Shown here piece by piece: positions 63,840 to 64,000 of a stretch of 64,000 nucleotides of DNA (its first letter is position 1; the number at the start of each line of letters is the position of its first letter). Origin of the DNA: Nectonema munidae (Eukaryota; Nematomorpha; Nectonematoida; Nectonematidae); NCBI GenBank assembly GCA_030549495.1, contig JAUIRK010000866.1:697001-761000 (forward strand), written 5' to 3'. Position numbers and translations under genes: made by a program. The notes beneath the pieces are model-generated. The model was not told the DNA's origin, did no database searches, and saw only the letters and a list, made by a program, of their open reading frames with translations.

Positions 63840-64000
63840 ATAGTGCAACATTACCCAATATTCTAACTATGCGAACACTAACTCTAAAACTAACAACATT
63901 CTAACACTAACTCTAGATATTCTAACTATACTAACACTAACAATATTCTAACTATACTAACACTAACAATATTCTAACTATACGAACACTAAAAGAGAAA
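63840..64000. repeat. Tandem ctaacactaa repeat at the window edge
   Basis: The phrase caatattctaactatactaa with cactaa recurs with a period near 31 bases and shorter variants (aacactaactctaa). It runs off the window, so its full length is unknown. Confidence 0.75.

Overview
This is AT-rich animal DNA packed with transposons. It carries parts of two spliced host genes. The first is the 3' part of a collagen whose C-terminal domain matches short-chain collagen C4. That family is known from sponges, cnidarians, molluscs and some crustaceans. Long introns, a dense mix of piggyBac, hAT and LINE copies, and fossil mononegavirus polymerase sequence fit an invertebrate with a large genome. A crustacean is plausible, but a mollusc or cnidarian is not excluded, and the species cannot be named from sequence alone.

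Layout. 226-12557 (+): six exons of the collagen gene; its 5' exons lie outside the window. All splice phases agree, Gly-X-Y runs unbroken across junctions, and a poly(A) signal follows. Intron 4 holds a LINE that is itself split by a TA-flanked DNA transposon; intron 3 holds a foldback element with a perfect 8-bp target duplication. 13232-15121 (-): a decayed piggyBac. 15675-16090 (-): an RTE-like LINE 3' end.

17451-43120 (-): a second host gene of four exons with compatible phases, predicted 673 residues, low-complexity and probably nuclear, which I do not recognise. Its introns (about 2.6, 10.0 and 11.1 kb) hold an A/C-rich LINE endonuclease fragment, a 4.4-kb TTAA-flanked element carrying two arrays of about 150-bp repeats, two fossil pieces of a mononegavirus-type L gene in different introns, a CR1-like LINE tail, a LINE ORF1, a hAT and two piggyBac fragments.

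43121-64000: mostly repeats. 47220-52275 is a nest of hAT and RTE pieces. 52627-57497 looks like a diverged second copy of the satellite-bearing TTAA element. Short TTAA elements of one family lie at 46346, 58781 and 59515. 61660-62325 is nearly all homopolymer runs and may be poor consensus. The right edge has a hairpin and a short tandem repeat. The host genes show no sign of working together; the strongest unusual signal is the TTAA-flanked satellite carrier.
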